64,000 nucleotides of DNA from a bacterium BMS3Bbin13 (GCA_002897735.1 BDTW01000038.1:44206-108205), one strand, 5' to 3'. Positions 1-9,838 are shown, counted from the stretch's first letter. The notes: generated by a model from the letters alone, not told the origin. Translations and numbers: made by a program.

Positions 1-532
1 GCGCCTTGTGCTGGACGACGGTGCGGATCTCGTGGAGGGACTCGGACTGGAGGCGACGATGCGCGATCTGCGTGAACGCCTCGAGCAGCCCGAACGCCTG
101 TCGGCCGCCGCGCGGCTGAGTGCCGGAATCCTCACCGAGGCCGGGGCGCGTTCCCCCCTGTCACTCACCGGTGCCGAGTTCAACCGCGCCGCGGAACGCT
201 ACTACCGGGGTCCGCTCAAGCAGCATCACCTGCACGAAGGGCTCGCCTGCCTGGAGAGCGATCTGCGTGCGCTGGACGCCGACCGGGTGCGCGAACCCGC
301 CTACGGGCATGCATTGCACGCGCTGCTGGGCGAGCGTCCGGCGGTGGACTTCCTCGAGAGGATCCGGCCGGCACTGCTGCGCGAGAGTCCGCGCGAGGAC
401 GATCTCTACCGGCTGATCTGTCTGCTGTTGACCAGTATCCATCGTGACACGGCGCGCGCCGACGCCGCGTTGGAACCCGGGAGGGAAGATGACGAGGTAC
501 CGCCACCAGTACGTCGAGCGGGAAACGGGTAG
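1..532 (+). CDS. C-terminal part of an unrecognised protein
   Basis: The reading frame is open at the left edge, so the true start lies outside the window. About 176 residues are visible. The product is soluble, rich in Arg, Leu and Glu, and looks mostly helical. It has no membrane segment and no motif I can assign. The frame overlaps the start of the following psd gene by 44 bases, which suggests translational coupling with phospholipid synthesis. The last residues are low-complexity and read through the psd ribosome-binding region. I do not recognise the family. Confidence 0.5.
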   Translation, partial: RLVLDDGADLVEGLGLEATMRDLRERLEQPERLSAAARLSAGILTEAGARSPLSLTGAEFNRAAERYYRGPLKQHHLHEGLACLESDLRALDADRVREPAYGHALHALLGERPAVDFLERIRPALLRESPREDDLYRLICLLLTSIHRDTARADAALEPGREDDEVPPPVRRAGNG

Positions 533-1499
533 AGTCCGCACGGAGGCGATCTTCGCCGATCGCCTCGTGCGCACCTTGTATTCGACCGCGCGCGAGAGTG
601 CGCCGGCGCTGTTCCGCGCGCTCACCGGGCGGCGCGCATCGGGGCTGCTCGGCTACCTGAACTATGACCTGTCTCTGGGTGCGCACCTCTCGGGAGGCAA
701 GGGTTTTCTGCGACGCCTGGGCGTGGATCTCGGCGAGTGCGTGGATGAACCGGCCGTCCTCGATACCGTGCGCAAGGTGTTCGAGCGGCGTATCCGCTAC
801 TGGGAGTGCCGCCCGATGCCCGCCGACCCGCGTGTCGCGGTCTCGCCGGCGGACGCGCGCGTGCTGGTGGGCTCGCTGTGCGAGACCTCGGCGCTGTTCC
901 TCAAGGGCAAGTTCTTCGACTACGAGGAACTCCTCGGTCCCGACCGGCGCCGGTGGTTGCAGGCGTTCTACGGCGGTGACTGGGCGGTGTTCCGCCTCAC
1001 GCCGGAGAAGTATCACTACAACCACACCCCGGTCGCGGGGCGGGTCGTGGACCACTATGACCTGCCGGGCGACTACCACTCCTGCAACCCCGCGGCGGTG
1101 ATCGCGCTGGCGACGCCGTATTCGAAGAACCGCCGCGTGGTGACCGTCATCGATACCGATGTGCCGGGCGGGACCGGGGTCGGACGGGTCGCGCTGATCG
1201 AGGTGGCGGCGCTGATGATCGGCGACATCGTGCAGTGCTACAGCGAGGTGCGCTACGAACGCCCGCGTCCGGTGGGGCACGGCATGTTTCTGGGCCGGGG
1301 CGCGCCCAAGAGCCTGTACCGCCCGGGCAGCAGCACGGACGTGGTGCTGTTCCAGCGCGGGCGCGTGCGCTTCGACGCGGATCTGGTGCGCAACCGCGCC
1401 GACGCCCGGGTCGCCAGCCGCTTCTCGCTTGGATTCCAGGCGCCGCTCGCCGAGACCGAGGTGCGCGTGCGCTCCTCGATCGCGCGCCGTATAGCGTAG
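489..1499 (+). CDS. psd: Phosphatidylserine decarboxylase-type enzyme
   Basis: A 336-residue member of the pyruvoyl-dependent phosphatidylserine decarboxylase family, which converts phosphatidylserine to phosphatidylethanolamine at the inner membrane. The family hallmarks are visible: LFLKGKFFDYEELLG, then RLTPEKYHYNHTPV with the conserved histidines, and the self-cleavage motif GSST at residues 280-283 followed by VVLF. In this family the proenzyme cuts itself before a Ser of this motif to make the pyruvoyl alpha chain. It is somewhat longer than the usual roughly 280-residue enzyme because of an N-terminal helical extension. The ATG at 489 follows a GGGAGGGAAG ribosome site and lies inside the end of the upstream gene. 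An Lgt-like membrane protein follows after about 100 bases. Confidence 0.85.
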   Translation: MTRYRHQYVERETGRVRTEAIFADRLVRTLYSTARESAPALFRALTGRRASGLLGYLNYDLSLGAHLSGGKGFLRRLGVDLGECVDEPAVLDTVRKVFERRIRYWECRPMPADPRVAVSPADARVLVGSLCETSALFLKGKFFDYEELLGPDRRRWLQAFYGGDWAVFRLTPEKYHYNHTPVAGRVVDHYDLPGDYHSCNPAAVIALATPYSKNRRVVTVIDTDVPGGTGVGRVALIEVAALMIGDIVQCYSEVRYERPRPVGHGMFLGRGAPKSLYRPGSSTDVVLFQRGRVRFDADLVRNRADARVASRFSLGFQAPLAETEVRVRSSIARRIA

Positions 1500-1600
1500 C
1501 GCGGGACGATCGTCATGGATCGGCCCATCACCGGAGCGGGGTGGGGCGCCGCGACCGCGGCGCGCAACGAATCGGCCCAGGATCTCGAGGAGGTGTCGCG

Positions 1601-2659
1601 ATGACCACCGGAATCTTCGTCACCGTGCTCGCCGTGGTGTTCGGCGCGCTCCTTGCCTGGGGGTTTCGCACACTCCCCGGGGAACGCTGGCAGATCCTGG
1701 CCACGATTCCCCTCGGCAAGGGGGTCGACGGGTCCTGGCGCGGACTCAATCTGACCTATTACGGGCTGCTCTCGGCGATCGCCTATGCGGTCGCGTTGGC
1801 ACTGCTGTTTATCCTCACCGGCGCCGTCGGGGTACCGGTGTTCGCCACCCTCGTCGTGTGTCTCGCCACGTTGTCGGTCTGCGTGCCGGCGGCCGGGCTG
1901 GTGGCGCGCGTGGTGGAGCGCAAACGCCATACCCTGAGCGTGGCCGGCGCGTTTTTCGTCGCGGTACCCCTGTCGCCCGTGGTCCTGTGGCTGACCGATT
2001 ATCTGCTCGCCCGGCCCATGGGGTACCGGTTGCCGCTGCTCGCCATGCTCGCGGCGATGGCGATCGCCTACGCCGTGGGCGAGGGCCTCGGGCGCCTCGC
2101 CTGCATCAGTTTCGGCTGCTGCTACGGGCGTTGCGTCGCCGATGCGCCGCCGCCGGTGCGCCGCCTGTTCACGCGCTGGCACTTCCGATTCTCGGGGGCG
2201 ACGAAGAAGATCGCCTATGCGAGCGGGCTGCAGGACGTGGCGGTCGTCCCGGTCCAGGCGCTGACCGCCGTGCTCTATGTGGCCACCGCGCTCGTGGGCG
2301 TGGCGCTCTTCCTGCACGCCCATTACCTGGCCGCCTACGTGCTGGTGCTGACGGTCACGCAGGTTTGGCGGGTGGTGTCCGAGACCCTGCGCGCCGATTA
2401 TCGCGGCGGCGGCCGCCTCTCGGCCTACCAGATCATGTCCGCGCTCGCCGCGTTCGTCGGCATCCTGATCGGCCTCGCGCTGGCCGGAGCGCCGGCGCCG
2501 ACGCCGACGCCGGTGCTGTCCGCGGGCCTGCGCGTGCTCTGGCACCCGGGCGTGCTGTTGTTCGTGCAGGCCTGTTGGCTGGCGATCTTCCTGCACACCG
2601 GGCGCAGCATGGTCACGGAGGCCAGCGTCTTGCTGCGCGTGCGCCGCGAGCGCGTCTGA
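1601..2659 (+). CDS. Lgt-like (prolipoprotein diacylglyceryl transferase family) membrane protein
   Basis: A 352-residue polytopic membrane protein with about seven or eight hydrophobic segments. Around residues 160-180 it carries GEGLGRLACISFGCCYGR, which resembles the Lgt signature region GRxGNF/GCCYG. Later it has ETLRADYRGGGRLSAYQ, matching the Lgt segment that precedes the last helices. True Lgt moves diacylglycerol from phosphatidylglycerol to the lipobox Cys of prolipoproteins. This protein is longer than usual (about 270-290) and is probably a divergent paralogue. Its position directly after psd suggests a phospholipid-linked role (inference). The ATG at 1601 has a GAGGAGG ribosome site. 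Whether it is catalytically active cannot be judged from the sequence. Confidence 0.65.
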   Translation: MTTGIFVTVLAVVFGALLAWGFRTLPGERWQILATIPLGKGVDGSWRGLNLTYYGLLSAIAYAVALALLFILTGAVGVPVFATLVVCLATLSVCVPAAGLVARVVERKRHTLSVAGAFFVAVPLSPVVLWLTDYLLARPMGYRLPLLAMLAAMAIAYAVGEGLGRLACISFGCCYGRCVADAPPPVRRLFTRWHFRFSGATKKIAYASGLQDVAVVPVQALTAVLYVATALVGVALFLHAHYLAAYVLVLTVTQVWRVVSETLRADYRGGGRLSAYQIMSALAAFVGILIGLALAGAPAPTPTPVLSAGLRVLWHPGVLLFVQACWLAIFLHTGRSMVTEASVLLRVRRERV

Positions 2660-2699
2660 ATCCCGCGCGGGCGGATCGGCGGTGCACCCGGGAGGCGGG

Positions 2700-5600
2700 T
2701 CAGCGCTCGATCATGTAGAGGAAGTCGATCCCGCTCTCGACGCCGGTCTCGGTCACCATGCTCCAACGCCTGCTCAGTTTGTAGCGGACGCGGAAGATAT
2801 TGCCGGGCTGGAACAGCGACGTGGTGTACTGCACGTAGAGGCGCGGCGAGAGGTATTTTCCGAGTACCAGGGACGCACTCGGTCCGCTCGTCGCACTCGA
2901 AGTCCCGGCGTTCGCGACACCCGGGGGCGGGCCGGGTACCGTGGGCGGCGCGGGGGTGGTGGGGATGCCGCCGGACTCGATCTGCGCCTCCTGCAGGTCG
3001 AGCAGGGAGCCGAGACGTCCGAGCAGCAGGTTGGCGCCGCCCAGCCCCAGACTGGTGGCCGCGTTGGACAGCGCCGCCCCCTGCGCGGCGGAGGCCTGGT
3101 CGACGGGGCGTCCGAGTAAGAAGTAGGAGAGGATGTCGGACTGCGACAAGGGCGGGGTGGAGAACAGTGTGAGCTTCGGTCGCTTGACGGTACCGCGCAC
3201 GCGGATGCCCGCGGTCACGTCGCCCACTTGGCGCACCGACTCCAGGTCGAGCCCGGGATCGTCGATGGGTCCGCCCGCGAACAGCAACCGGCCCTGCACG
3301 ATCTTCAACTCCTGTCCGTAGGCCTTGTAGATCCCGTCGACGATCTTCAACTCGCCCTGGCCCAGCGTGGGCTTGCCCGGCTCGTCGATCGCCAGCACCC
3401 GGCCGGTAATGCCGCCCTCGAAGCCGTGTGCACGGAACCGCACGCGATCGCCGAGAACGAGGCGCAGCCGCGCGTGGATGCGCCAGGCGGTCGGCGGGGT
3501 CGCGGGCCGGGCGGCGCCGACGATGACCACGTCGGGCGAGGCGTGGACCGCACTCCGCGGCATGCGCAGATCGAGGCTCGCGCGCGGCATGCGCACGGTG
3601 CCGGACAGATGCAGGTCTCGACCGGCGATGCGCAGGTCGAGGGCGGGCGAGATCCAGGCGCGCGCGCTCGGGAGATCGACCGCCTCGAAGTCGTTGCCCG
3701 TGACGCGCAGGCGCGCGTCCCAGCGGCCGCCGGGACCCGGTCGCGCGGCGCCCGAGATCGCAAGTCTCCCCTTGCCGGAGCGGGCGCCGCCGGTCACCGT
3801 CACGGCGTTGGCGCCCGTACCGTGCGCGCGGATCTGCAGTTCGGTGAGCCGGATCCCGAGCGCCGGCAGTTCGGCCCCGGCATCCGTCAGCGCGGCACGG
3901 CCGGTGAGTACCGGGTGGCGGGCGCGCCCGGCCAGGCGCAGGTCGGCCTTCAAATTGCCGTGCACCTTCTGCATCTGCGGGAACAGCAGGCCGATCCAGG
4001 CGAGGTGACGGAAGTTTGCGCGCACGGTGCCGCGCAGGGCGCGCCGTCGCCAGGGTCCTCGCGCCCCCCGTGCGCCCAGCGTGAGGTCCGCGCCCAGCGA
4101 ATCGCCGTCGGCGAGCGCGAGATCCAGCCGCCCCTGCAGGGTGTCCGGGCGGAGTCGCAGGTGCGCGACGATCGCCCGGTAGCCGATGCGCCCGCCGCCG
4201 GCCGCCGCGGGATAGCGCAGGAGTCCGGGGCCGGCCCGCAGCCGCGCCGCCCCGGTCAAGATCCCGGCGGCGGTCGAGTCGAGTCGTGCGTCGGCGTCGA
4301 GCGTGCCGGACAGCCGCGCGTCGTCCACCAGCAACGGGTCGAAGGCGGCGAGCGGCAGCCGGCGCGCCTGCATCGTGACGCGCCAACCGCCGCCCCGGCG
4401 CCCCTGCACGGCGGCACACAAACGCCCGTCCCCGCCACGCCAGCAGGCCCGTCCCATCTTCACCGCGCCGCCGCCGAGCGTGATAGGGACGCCGCCCGCG
4501 AGGCGCCACGGGGTGCCGTGTTCGGGCACCCACTCGGCGCGCTTCAGCCGCCCGCGCCACCGTGCGCCGGACCAGCCTCCGGTGGCGTCGATTGCGGCCC
4601 GTAGCGTCGGGGTGACCAGCTTCGCGTTCCAGTCCTGCCGGGCGGCGGTGCCCGTCACCGTCAACCCGGCGCGGGTCGCGTGAAACGCCCCCGAACGCAG
4701 GTCTTCGGCGGTGATCGCGACGTGGACCGGCTGGTCGTCTCGAATCCCGATCTCGATGCGCGCATCGAACGCCTTCGCCGCGGCGGAACCGATCCGCACG
4801 TCGCCGGCGCGCAACGACGCGGTCGCAATCGGCGCCGCGCGCACCCCGCGCAGGGATCCTTCCGCGCTCAGGTCACCGCTCGCGCCCGGCAGCAAGGCGG
4901 CGAGGTGCGGGGCGCGCACGCGCCAACGCAACGCCCAGCGCATACCGACCGCCCCCGAGGCCCACACGCGCGCATCGCCGACGCGTACCGCGAACCTCGG
5001 CAGTGTCAGGCCCCGCCCGTCGACGCCGCCCTGCAGATCACCCCGGACCGGATAGTCGCGGAGCGTGCCCCGCAGGGAGGCGATGTGCAACCGCGCCTGG
5101 AGGCGGCCGTCGCGCAATCGCCCCGACAGGTGCACGTCGGCGGACAGCTTGCCCGGCCATTCGGGCCAACGGGCGCCGGGGTCGAGGTCGGCGGCGTGCA
5201 GGTTCAGATCCAGGTCGCGCCGTGGGCGCCACGTCGCGCTGCCGGACCCGCTCACTCGGCCGTCCAACAGGTTCGCCGCCAAGTTTTGCAGGAGCAAGCC
5301 GTTGCGATCGCCGCGCCCGGAGGCCCGCCAGTCGCCCGCCGGGATGCGCCGCCCGCCGAGTCGAAAGGCGAGGCGGAACCGGTAGTCGCCGGGGGTGCCT
5401 TCGACCTCGAGGTTCCCGCTGCGGCTGGTATAGACCGGCGTGCCCGCGATCGGCCAGGCGAGCCGGTTCCACCGCGCGCGCAGCCGCCCCCGGGCGGCCC
5501 CGGAGGACGCGTTCCAAGTCCCGTCGACGGTGATCCGCCGCCCACCCGGAGCGGTGGCGACCAGGGGTGCCAGGCGCCACCGGCCGTTGCGGTGCGCGAG

Positions 5601-6515
5601 ATGGAACCGGGCGCGCACCTTCGGCGCATCGGCCGGCGCGACCCCGGCGGTGCCCGTCAACCGGAAGTCGGCTCCGACGCCTTGCGCGCGCAGTCGCGCG
5701 GTGATCGTCGCCCGGGGCCAGTCCGGATTCCATTGCTGTGGATCGAGCGCCGGGAGTCGCACCTCGGCGCGCCAGCGGCGCGCCCCCAGCGGCTCGTCGA
5801 TGCGTCCGTGAAGGCGCATGCGCAACGCACCGGTTACGCGCTGCTCGAAGGCGAGCCGCATGAGTGTCCCATGGATGCGACCGGTGCCTTCCACCGGCGG
5901 ATGGTCTTTCAGCCGGAGGGTCCACCGGAGCCGCAGGTCCACCGGGAAGGGGCGCCGCAGGGCCAGGGTGCCGGTCACCGTGAGCGCGCCGCGCGGCGCA
6001 CGCACGTGTAGGCGGGTGATCCGTATCCGGCGCGGGCCGGCGCGCGCATGCAGCACGATTTCGTCGAGATGCAGCGGCGCCGCGGCGCCGCGGCGCACCG
6101 TCAACCCACGGACACTCGCCTCGTCGACGATGAGGGTCACGGGCGGATGCAGGGCCGCGGGCGCCGTCGCGCGCGATGGCCCCGGGTGCGCGCCGGGGAG
6201 GCGTACCGAGACCCCGTCGAGCGTCAGGCGCGTGATGTGCACGGTGTTGCGGAACAGGGCGCGTGGGCGCCACTCGAGCACGAGTCGTCGTATCGCGACG
6301 GCGCCCGCGCCGCTCCGGTAACGCACGCCGTCGAGTTCCAGCGGGCCGAGCAGTCGCCCGGAGACCCGCTCGACGCGCAGGTCGCCGCGCAGCGCCGTGC
6401 CCGCCAACGCCAGTGACCAGCGTGCCCCGGTCGTGGTAGCGACCAGGAAGACGAGCGCCCCGCAGAGCGCCGCGAGGACCCCGAGCAGCACGAAGGCCGT
6501 GGTGCGCCGATTCAC
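2700..6515 (-). CDS. tamB: Translocation and assembly module inner-membrane protein TamB
   Basis: A 1271-residue protein with an N-terminal signal anchor (TTAFVLLGVLAALCGALVF) and a long repetitive beta-rich periplasmic region of AsmA/TamB type. The C-terminal DUF490 domain is typical, containing SDILSYFLLGRP and ending ...SGIDFLYMIER. TamB spans the periplasm and works with TamA to deliver or insert outer-membrane components and move phospholipids. A Pro/Thr-rich linker (TTPAPPTVPGPPPG) interrupts the C-terminal domain. I take the GTG at 6515 as the start because it overlaps the tamA stop as GTGA, so the two are translationally coupled. The gene converges on the Lgt-like gene, leaving only 40 bases between them. 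Confidence 0.93.
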   Translation of the reverse strand: MNRRTTAFVLLGVLAALCGALVFLVATTTGARWSLALAGTALRGDLRVERVSGRLLGPLELDGVRYRSGAGAVAIRRLVLEWRPRALFRNTVHITRLTLDGVSVRLPGAHPGPSRATAPAALHPPVTLIVDEASVRGLTVRRGAAAPLHLDEIVLHARAGPRRIRITRLHVRAPRGALTVTGTLALRRPFPVDLRLRWTLRLKDHPPVEGTGRIHGTLMRLAFEQRVTGALRMRLHGRIDEPLGARRWRAEVRLPALDPQQWNPDWPRATITARLRAQGVGADFRLTGTAGVAPADAPKVRARFHLAHRNGRWRLAPLVATAPGGRRITVDGTWNASSGAARGRLRARWNRLAWPIAGTPVYTSRSGNLEVEGTPGDYRFRLAFRLGGRRIPAGDWRASGRGDRNGLLLQNLAANLLDGRVSGSGSATWRPRRDLDLNLHAADLDPGARWPEWPGKLSADVHLSGRLRDGRLQARLHIASLRGTLRDYPVRGDLQGGVDGRGLTLPRFAVRVGDARVWASGAVGMRWALRWRVRAPHLAALLPGASGDLSAEGSLRGVRAAPIATASLRAGDVRIGSAAAKAFDARIEIGIRDDQPVHVAITAEDLRSGAFHATRAGLTVTGTAARQDWNAKLVTPTLRAAIDATGGWSGARWRGRLKRAEWVPEHGTPWRLAGGVPITLGGGAVKMGRACWRGGDGRLCAAVQGRRGGGWRVTMQARRLPLAAFDPLLVDDARLSGTLDADARLDSTAAGILTGAARLRAGPGLLRYPAAAGGGRIGYRAIVAHLRLRPDTLQGRLDLALADGDSLGADLTLGARGARGPWRRRALRGTVRANFRHLAWIGLLFPQMQKVHGNLKADLRLAGRARHPVLTGRAALTDAGAELPALGIRLTELQIRAHGTGANAVTVTGGARSGKGRLAISGAARPGPGGRWDARLRVTGNDFEAVDLPSARAWISPALDLRIAGRDLHLSGTVRMPRASLDLRMPRSAVHASPDVVIVGAARPATPPTAWRIHARLRLVLGDRVRFRAHGFEGGITGRVLAIDEPGKPTLGQGELKIVDGIYKAYGQELKIVQGRLLFAGGPIDDPGLDLESVRQVGDVTAGIRVRGTVKRPKLTLFSTPPLSQSDILSYFLLGRPVDQASAAQGAALSNAATSLGLGGANLLLGRLGSLLDLQEAQIESGGIPTTPAPPTVPGPPPGVANAGTSSATSGPSASLVLGKYLSPRLYVQYTTSLFQPGNIFRVRYKLSRRWSMVTETGVESGIDFLYMIER

Positions 6516-8287
6516 AGGTCGGGTCCCATCGAGAATTGCACGCGCATCGGCGCGCCCGGCAGATCCAGGGCCCACCCGAAGTCGATCCGGATCGGGCCGA
6601 TCGGGGAGTGCCAGCGGATCCCCACGCCCGCGCCGCGATCGAGTTTTCCGCCGAAGCCGTTGAGGGCGTTGCCCGCGTCGTAGAACGCCGCCAGGCCCCA
6701 GCGCCGCCACACGCGGTGCTCGTATTCGATGCTGCCGACGAACAGGTAACGCCCGCCGATCACCCGCCCTCCGGCGTCGGTGGGACCGAGCGACTGATAG
6801 GTATAGCCGCGCACGCTCCGGGCGCCGCCGGCGAAGAAGCGTTGCGAGGCGGGCAGGGTGCTGAACCGCGGGACCCAGGCCAGGCCCAGTTCCCCGCGCA
6901 GCAGCACGCGCCCCGCCCCGAACAGCGGATAGACGGTTCCGGCCTTGAGCAGTGACTCGATAAACGTGGCGTCGGAACCCACGCGGCGCACGCTGCCGTG
7001 TACGTCGAGGCTCAACCGGTAGCCGCGCAGGGAATAGAATTCACCGCGTTTTTTGACGTACTGCCAGGCGACACCCGGCATCAGCAGGAATGAATCGCCG
7101 GATTGATCGCCGACACGGAACTGCTCGTGCCGGAAGGTGAGATAGAGATTCTCCTGAAGCAGTCCGCGCACGCGCTGCACCGTCGCCGAGGCGTTCTGCG
7201 AGTGGATGACGCTGGTGTCGGTGCGCTGGTTGAAGATGCCGGTCGAGGCGACGAACTGGTCGGTCAACGGGCGGCTGAGCGGGATGACGTAACGCCCGGT
7301 CAGGCTGTTGCCGATCTGCGAGACCTTCAATTCGACGCCCGCGTGGTGGCCGCGGCGCCCGATCCGGCGCCGCGCCCAGCCGAGGCTGATGCGCGCCCCG
7401 GTGTCGGTGCCGTAGCCGATGCCGGCGGTGTACTTCGATGCCGGCCGGGGCTTCAGGTAGACGGTGATCGGCACCGCCTTCCCGCGCGCCCGATTCCGAA
7501 GCGGCTGCACCTCCACCTCCTGGAAATAATCGCTGTCGCTGAGCGCATTCTGCAACTCCTGGAGCTTGGCGGTCGAGTAGAACCGCCCGGCGTGGAACGG
7601 GAGGTAGCGGCGCAGGAAGGAGGGATCCAGCACGTCCTGGCGGAAGGTGATCGGTCCGAAGCGGTAACGCGGTCCGGTGTCGAAACGCAGGATCACGTCC
7701 GCAAAATAACGCCGCAGGTCGATACGGATCTCGTGGCGCGTGAACCGGGCGTCGAGGTAGCCGCGCACTGCGGCGAGCCGGGCGAGGAGCTTCTTGGCGC
7801 GCGCGTAGCGCGGTTGGACCAGGGGTTCCCCCCGGTGCAGCGGCAACTCGCGCAGCAGCCTCCGGAACGCCGGGTCGTCGCGTCCGGCGCCGAGCACCTC
7901 GATGTCCAGGCGGCGGATGCGCAACGGCGGTCCGGGCTCGATCCGGAAACGGGCGATCCAGGCCCCGTCGCGCCGGAGCAGTTCACGGCGGATGACCGGG
8001 CGGTAGTAGCCGAACGGTGCGAGCGCCTTGCGGATCTGGCCGGGGGCCTCCGAGAACAACCGCCGCACCCGCGCCTCGGTCAGACGCGGATCGTCCTTCT
8101 GCTGCTCCAGCGAGAGGAACGCGAAGACGTTCGTGCGCAGCCGTCCGTTGACACCGTGCACCTCGACGGTGAGCGGGACGCCGGCGTAGGCGGGGGCGAG
8201 AACCAGCGCCAGCAGCAGCGCCGCCCAGCGCACGGATCGCCGTGCATACACCGGCGCGCGTGCCCCGATCCGTGCCGCGCCCGGCAT
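6512..8287 (-). CDS. tamA: Translocation and assembly module outer-membrane protein TamA
   Basis: A 591-residue Omp85-family protein: an N-terminal signal peptide (ALLLALVLAPAYA), three POTRA-type repeats to about residue 270, then a 16-strand barrel. The Omp85 hallmarks are present, including FFAGGARSVRGYTYQSLGP (the RGY/F loop motif) and a C-terminal strand ending with Leu. TamA forms the outer-membrane half of the TAM complex with TamB. It is the first gene of the two-gene operon, and tamB starts on its stop codon. The ATG at 8287 lies upstream of a plausible signal sequence; the extra basic N-terminal residues make an internal start possible. Confidence 0.92.
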   Translation of the reverse strand: MPGAARIGARAPVYARRSVRWAALLLALVLAPAYAGVPLTVEVHGVNGRLRTNVFAFLSLEQQKDDPRLTEARVRRLFSEAPGQIRKALAPFGYYRPVIRRELLRRDGAWIARFRIEPGPPLRIRRLDIEVLGAGRDDPAFRRLLRELPLHRGEPLVQPRYARAKKLLARLAAVRGYLDARFTRHEIRIDLRRYFADVILRFDTGPRYRFGPITFRQDVLDPSFLRRYLPFHAGRFYSTAKLQELQNALSDSDYFQEVEVQPLRNRARGKAVPITVYLKPRPASKYTAGIGYGTDTGARISLGWARRRIGRRGHHAGVELKVSQIGNSLTGRYVIPLSRPLTDQFVASTGIFNQRTDTSVIHSQNASATVQRVRGLLQENLYLTFRHEQFRVGDQSGDSFLLMPGVAWQYVKKRGEFYSLRGYRLSLDVHGSVRRVGSDATFIESLLKAGTVYPLFGAGRVLLRGELGLAWVPRFSTLPASQRFFAGGARSVRGYTYQSLGPTDAGGRVIGGRYLFVGSIEYEHRVWRRWGLAAFYDAGNALNGFGGKLDRGAGVGIRWHSPIGPIRIDFGWALDLPGAPMRVQFSMGPDL

Positions 8288-9035
8288 TCAGTGCCCGCGC
8301 GGCGGGAGGGGGGGATGCGCGCCGGGCCGGCCGTCGGGGTGTCGCCGCCCACACCCGTACGCGGGCCGGAAGGCGACGGGTCGGCGGAGCGGAGGCGTTG
8401 TGCGGGGCATCGGTGCGCGCCGTGTCATATCGGGAAGCGGGCCGAACCCATAATGCCACGAACCCGCCGCGCCCGTCCCGGTAGGGCCGGGCTCGCCCGG
8501 CCGGCATCGCGGACCATGGGTAATCGCGGCGGGGTCCCAAACGTTGTCGGCGGGCCGAGGCCCGCCCTACCGGGATTCGCGCATCCCCGTACCTAGCGCA
8601 TCGGGACGGTGAAGACCCGATGTCCCCTCGCTACGCGCCATGGAGGGGGAAGCGAAGGCGCGCAGTCCCCGGTAGGCGTAGGGCGCGGGCGTGTGGGCGA
8701 AGTGGCGAAGGGGGCGAGAGGGCCCGAAGCCGCGGAGGCGACATGCGAGCGCATCCGAAACGCCGTAGAGCCGTTGTGGAAGTCGTCGCGGGGGGCTTCC
8801 CAACGAGGAAGTCCGCAGCGGCGACGGACGCAGGGCGGCCGGGACCCGAAAGCTTGTCGCGTAGGCGAGTCGATGTTGGGACATCCCAGTCCCAAAATCT
8901 TTCCCGAGGCGGCGACGCTCTTGAAAGACGTCGCCGCGGGGATTCCTCACCCGATCTGTGCCGGGACTCCTTCCGGGGCGCATGCAGTGCACCGGCGCGA
9001 CGCGGACTGCGATCGGTGCGCGGGGCCCGGCCGGG
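8288..9035. other. Gene-free GC-rich region with inverted repeats
   Basis: About 750 bases between tamA and the yhcB-like gene, both on the minus strand. I see no convincing gene: the open frames are Arg/Pro-rich, run on both strands and lack family features. Two structures stand out. One is a pair of inverted copies of CCGGTAGGGCSGGCCT at 8477-8505 and 8547-8574. The other is a perfect 9-bp stem, GCGGCGACG/CGTCGCCGC, at 8909-8937. The tamAB promoter presumably lies near 8290-8450. Confidence 0.5.
8477..8574. repeat. Inverted intergenic repeat pair
   Basis: Arms of about 28 bases at 8477-8505 and 8547-8574 carry near-identical complementary sequences (CCCGGTAGGGCCGGGCT against CCCGGTAGGGCGGGCCT on the other strand). 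They are separated by about 40 bases. The element resembles the dispersed palindromic repeats common in GC-rich proteobacteria. Confidence 0.55.
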
Positions 9036-9509
9036 TCAGGAGCGGGGGAAGTCGACCGGTGCCGCCATCGCCGGGTGCCGTGGTGCGGCATCGTCCGCCG
9101 GCACCGCACGCGGTGTGGGCCGCGGTGTGGGCCGCGGCGCCCGGGTGCCGGCGCCCGGGTCGGTGGGCGGTGCCGATTGGATGGGAAACTCGCTGGTCGG
9201 GTCGGCGGTCGGTTCCAGGACCTGTCCGGCCAGGGCGTGGGCGCCCCGGGCCAGGTGTTCGTGCAGCGCGCGCTGGCTCGTGCCGGCCTCGACGGCCAGC
9301 TTCGCGGTGCGCGTGAAATGGCGGTGGACCTGTTTACGGAACGCCGCATAGCCTTTGGTTACAGCGCCGAGTTCGCGCTCCAGTTCCTTCCTGCGACGCA
9401 CATCGTCGCCGGTCCCGCGGCCCAGGTAGAAGCCGGCCGCGATCCCCACCAAGAGGCCGCCCAGGGCCGCCGCCAGCATCCAGAGCAGAGGTTGGTTCAT
9501 GTCAGGCAT
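9036..9509 (-). CDS. YhcB/DUF1043 family envelope protein
   Basis: A 157-residue protein with one N-terminal membrane segment (LLWMLAAALGGLLVGIAAGFYLGR). A coiled-coil helix follows, ending in the family pattern YAAFRKQVHRHFTRTAKL...ALHEHLARGA. It closes with a Pro/Thr-rich disordered tail. YhcB-family proteins sit in the inner membrane and are linked to envelope biogenesis and cell division in gammaproteobacteria. The start could be the ATG at 9509 or 9500. Downstream, both sides are repeat-rich non-coding DNA, so it is likely monocistronic. Confidence 0.8.
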   Translation of the reverse strand: MPDMNQPLLWMLAAALGGLLVGIAAGFYLGRGTGDDVRRRKELERELGAVTKGYAAFRKQVHRHFTRTAKLAVEAGTSQRALHEHLARGAHALAGQVLEPTADPTSEFPIQSAPPTDPGAGTRAPRPTPRPTPRAVPADDAAPRHPAMAAPVDFPRS

Positions 9510-9727
9510 CCATTCGGTCCGGGATGGTCGATCGCGCGGCCGCGGGTCGGGCCGTCCCCCGTAGCCCGGATAGCGGCCGGTCCGGGCGCGGCTTTACCGC
9601 CTCCGAAAAACCATCCTGATCAGGGAAGAGACAGCACCGACCCGCAGCGTGCGAAGTGGAATGTACAACTTGAACTTGGATCGTTTCCGTCTTGACTCAG
9701 GGGCCCACTTTTGCTTGCCCCACCCCC

Positions 9728-9838
9728 CTCGTGATACCGCACCTCTCGCCCCCCTCGTGACACCGCACCCCCTCGGCCCCCCCTCGTGACACCGCTCCGC
9801 GGTGTCACGCCTTCCGGGCCGCTCCGCGGCACGAACTC
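9728..9838. repeat. REP family 1: degenerate copies plus one full hairpin
   Basis: Two degenerate half-copies (CCCCTCGTGA...ACCGCA) lead into a full palindrome at 9786-9808 with arms GTGACACCGC and GCGGTGTCAC around a 3-base loop. The following 30 bases (CTTCCGGGCCGCTCCGCGG...) are shared with the copy at 10941. Confidence 0.85.

Noticed and set aside
8593..8895. A 100-codon minus-strand frame in the tamA-yhcB gap
   Set aside because: Its composition is Pro/Arg/Ser-rich, other frames are equally open and there is no ribosome site, so it looks like non-coding GC-rich DNA.
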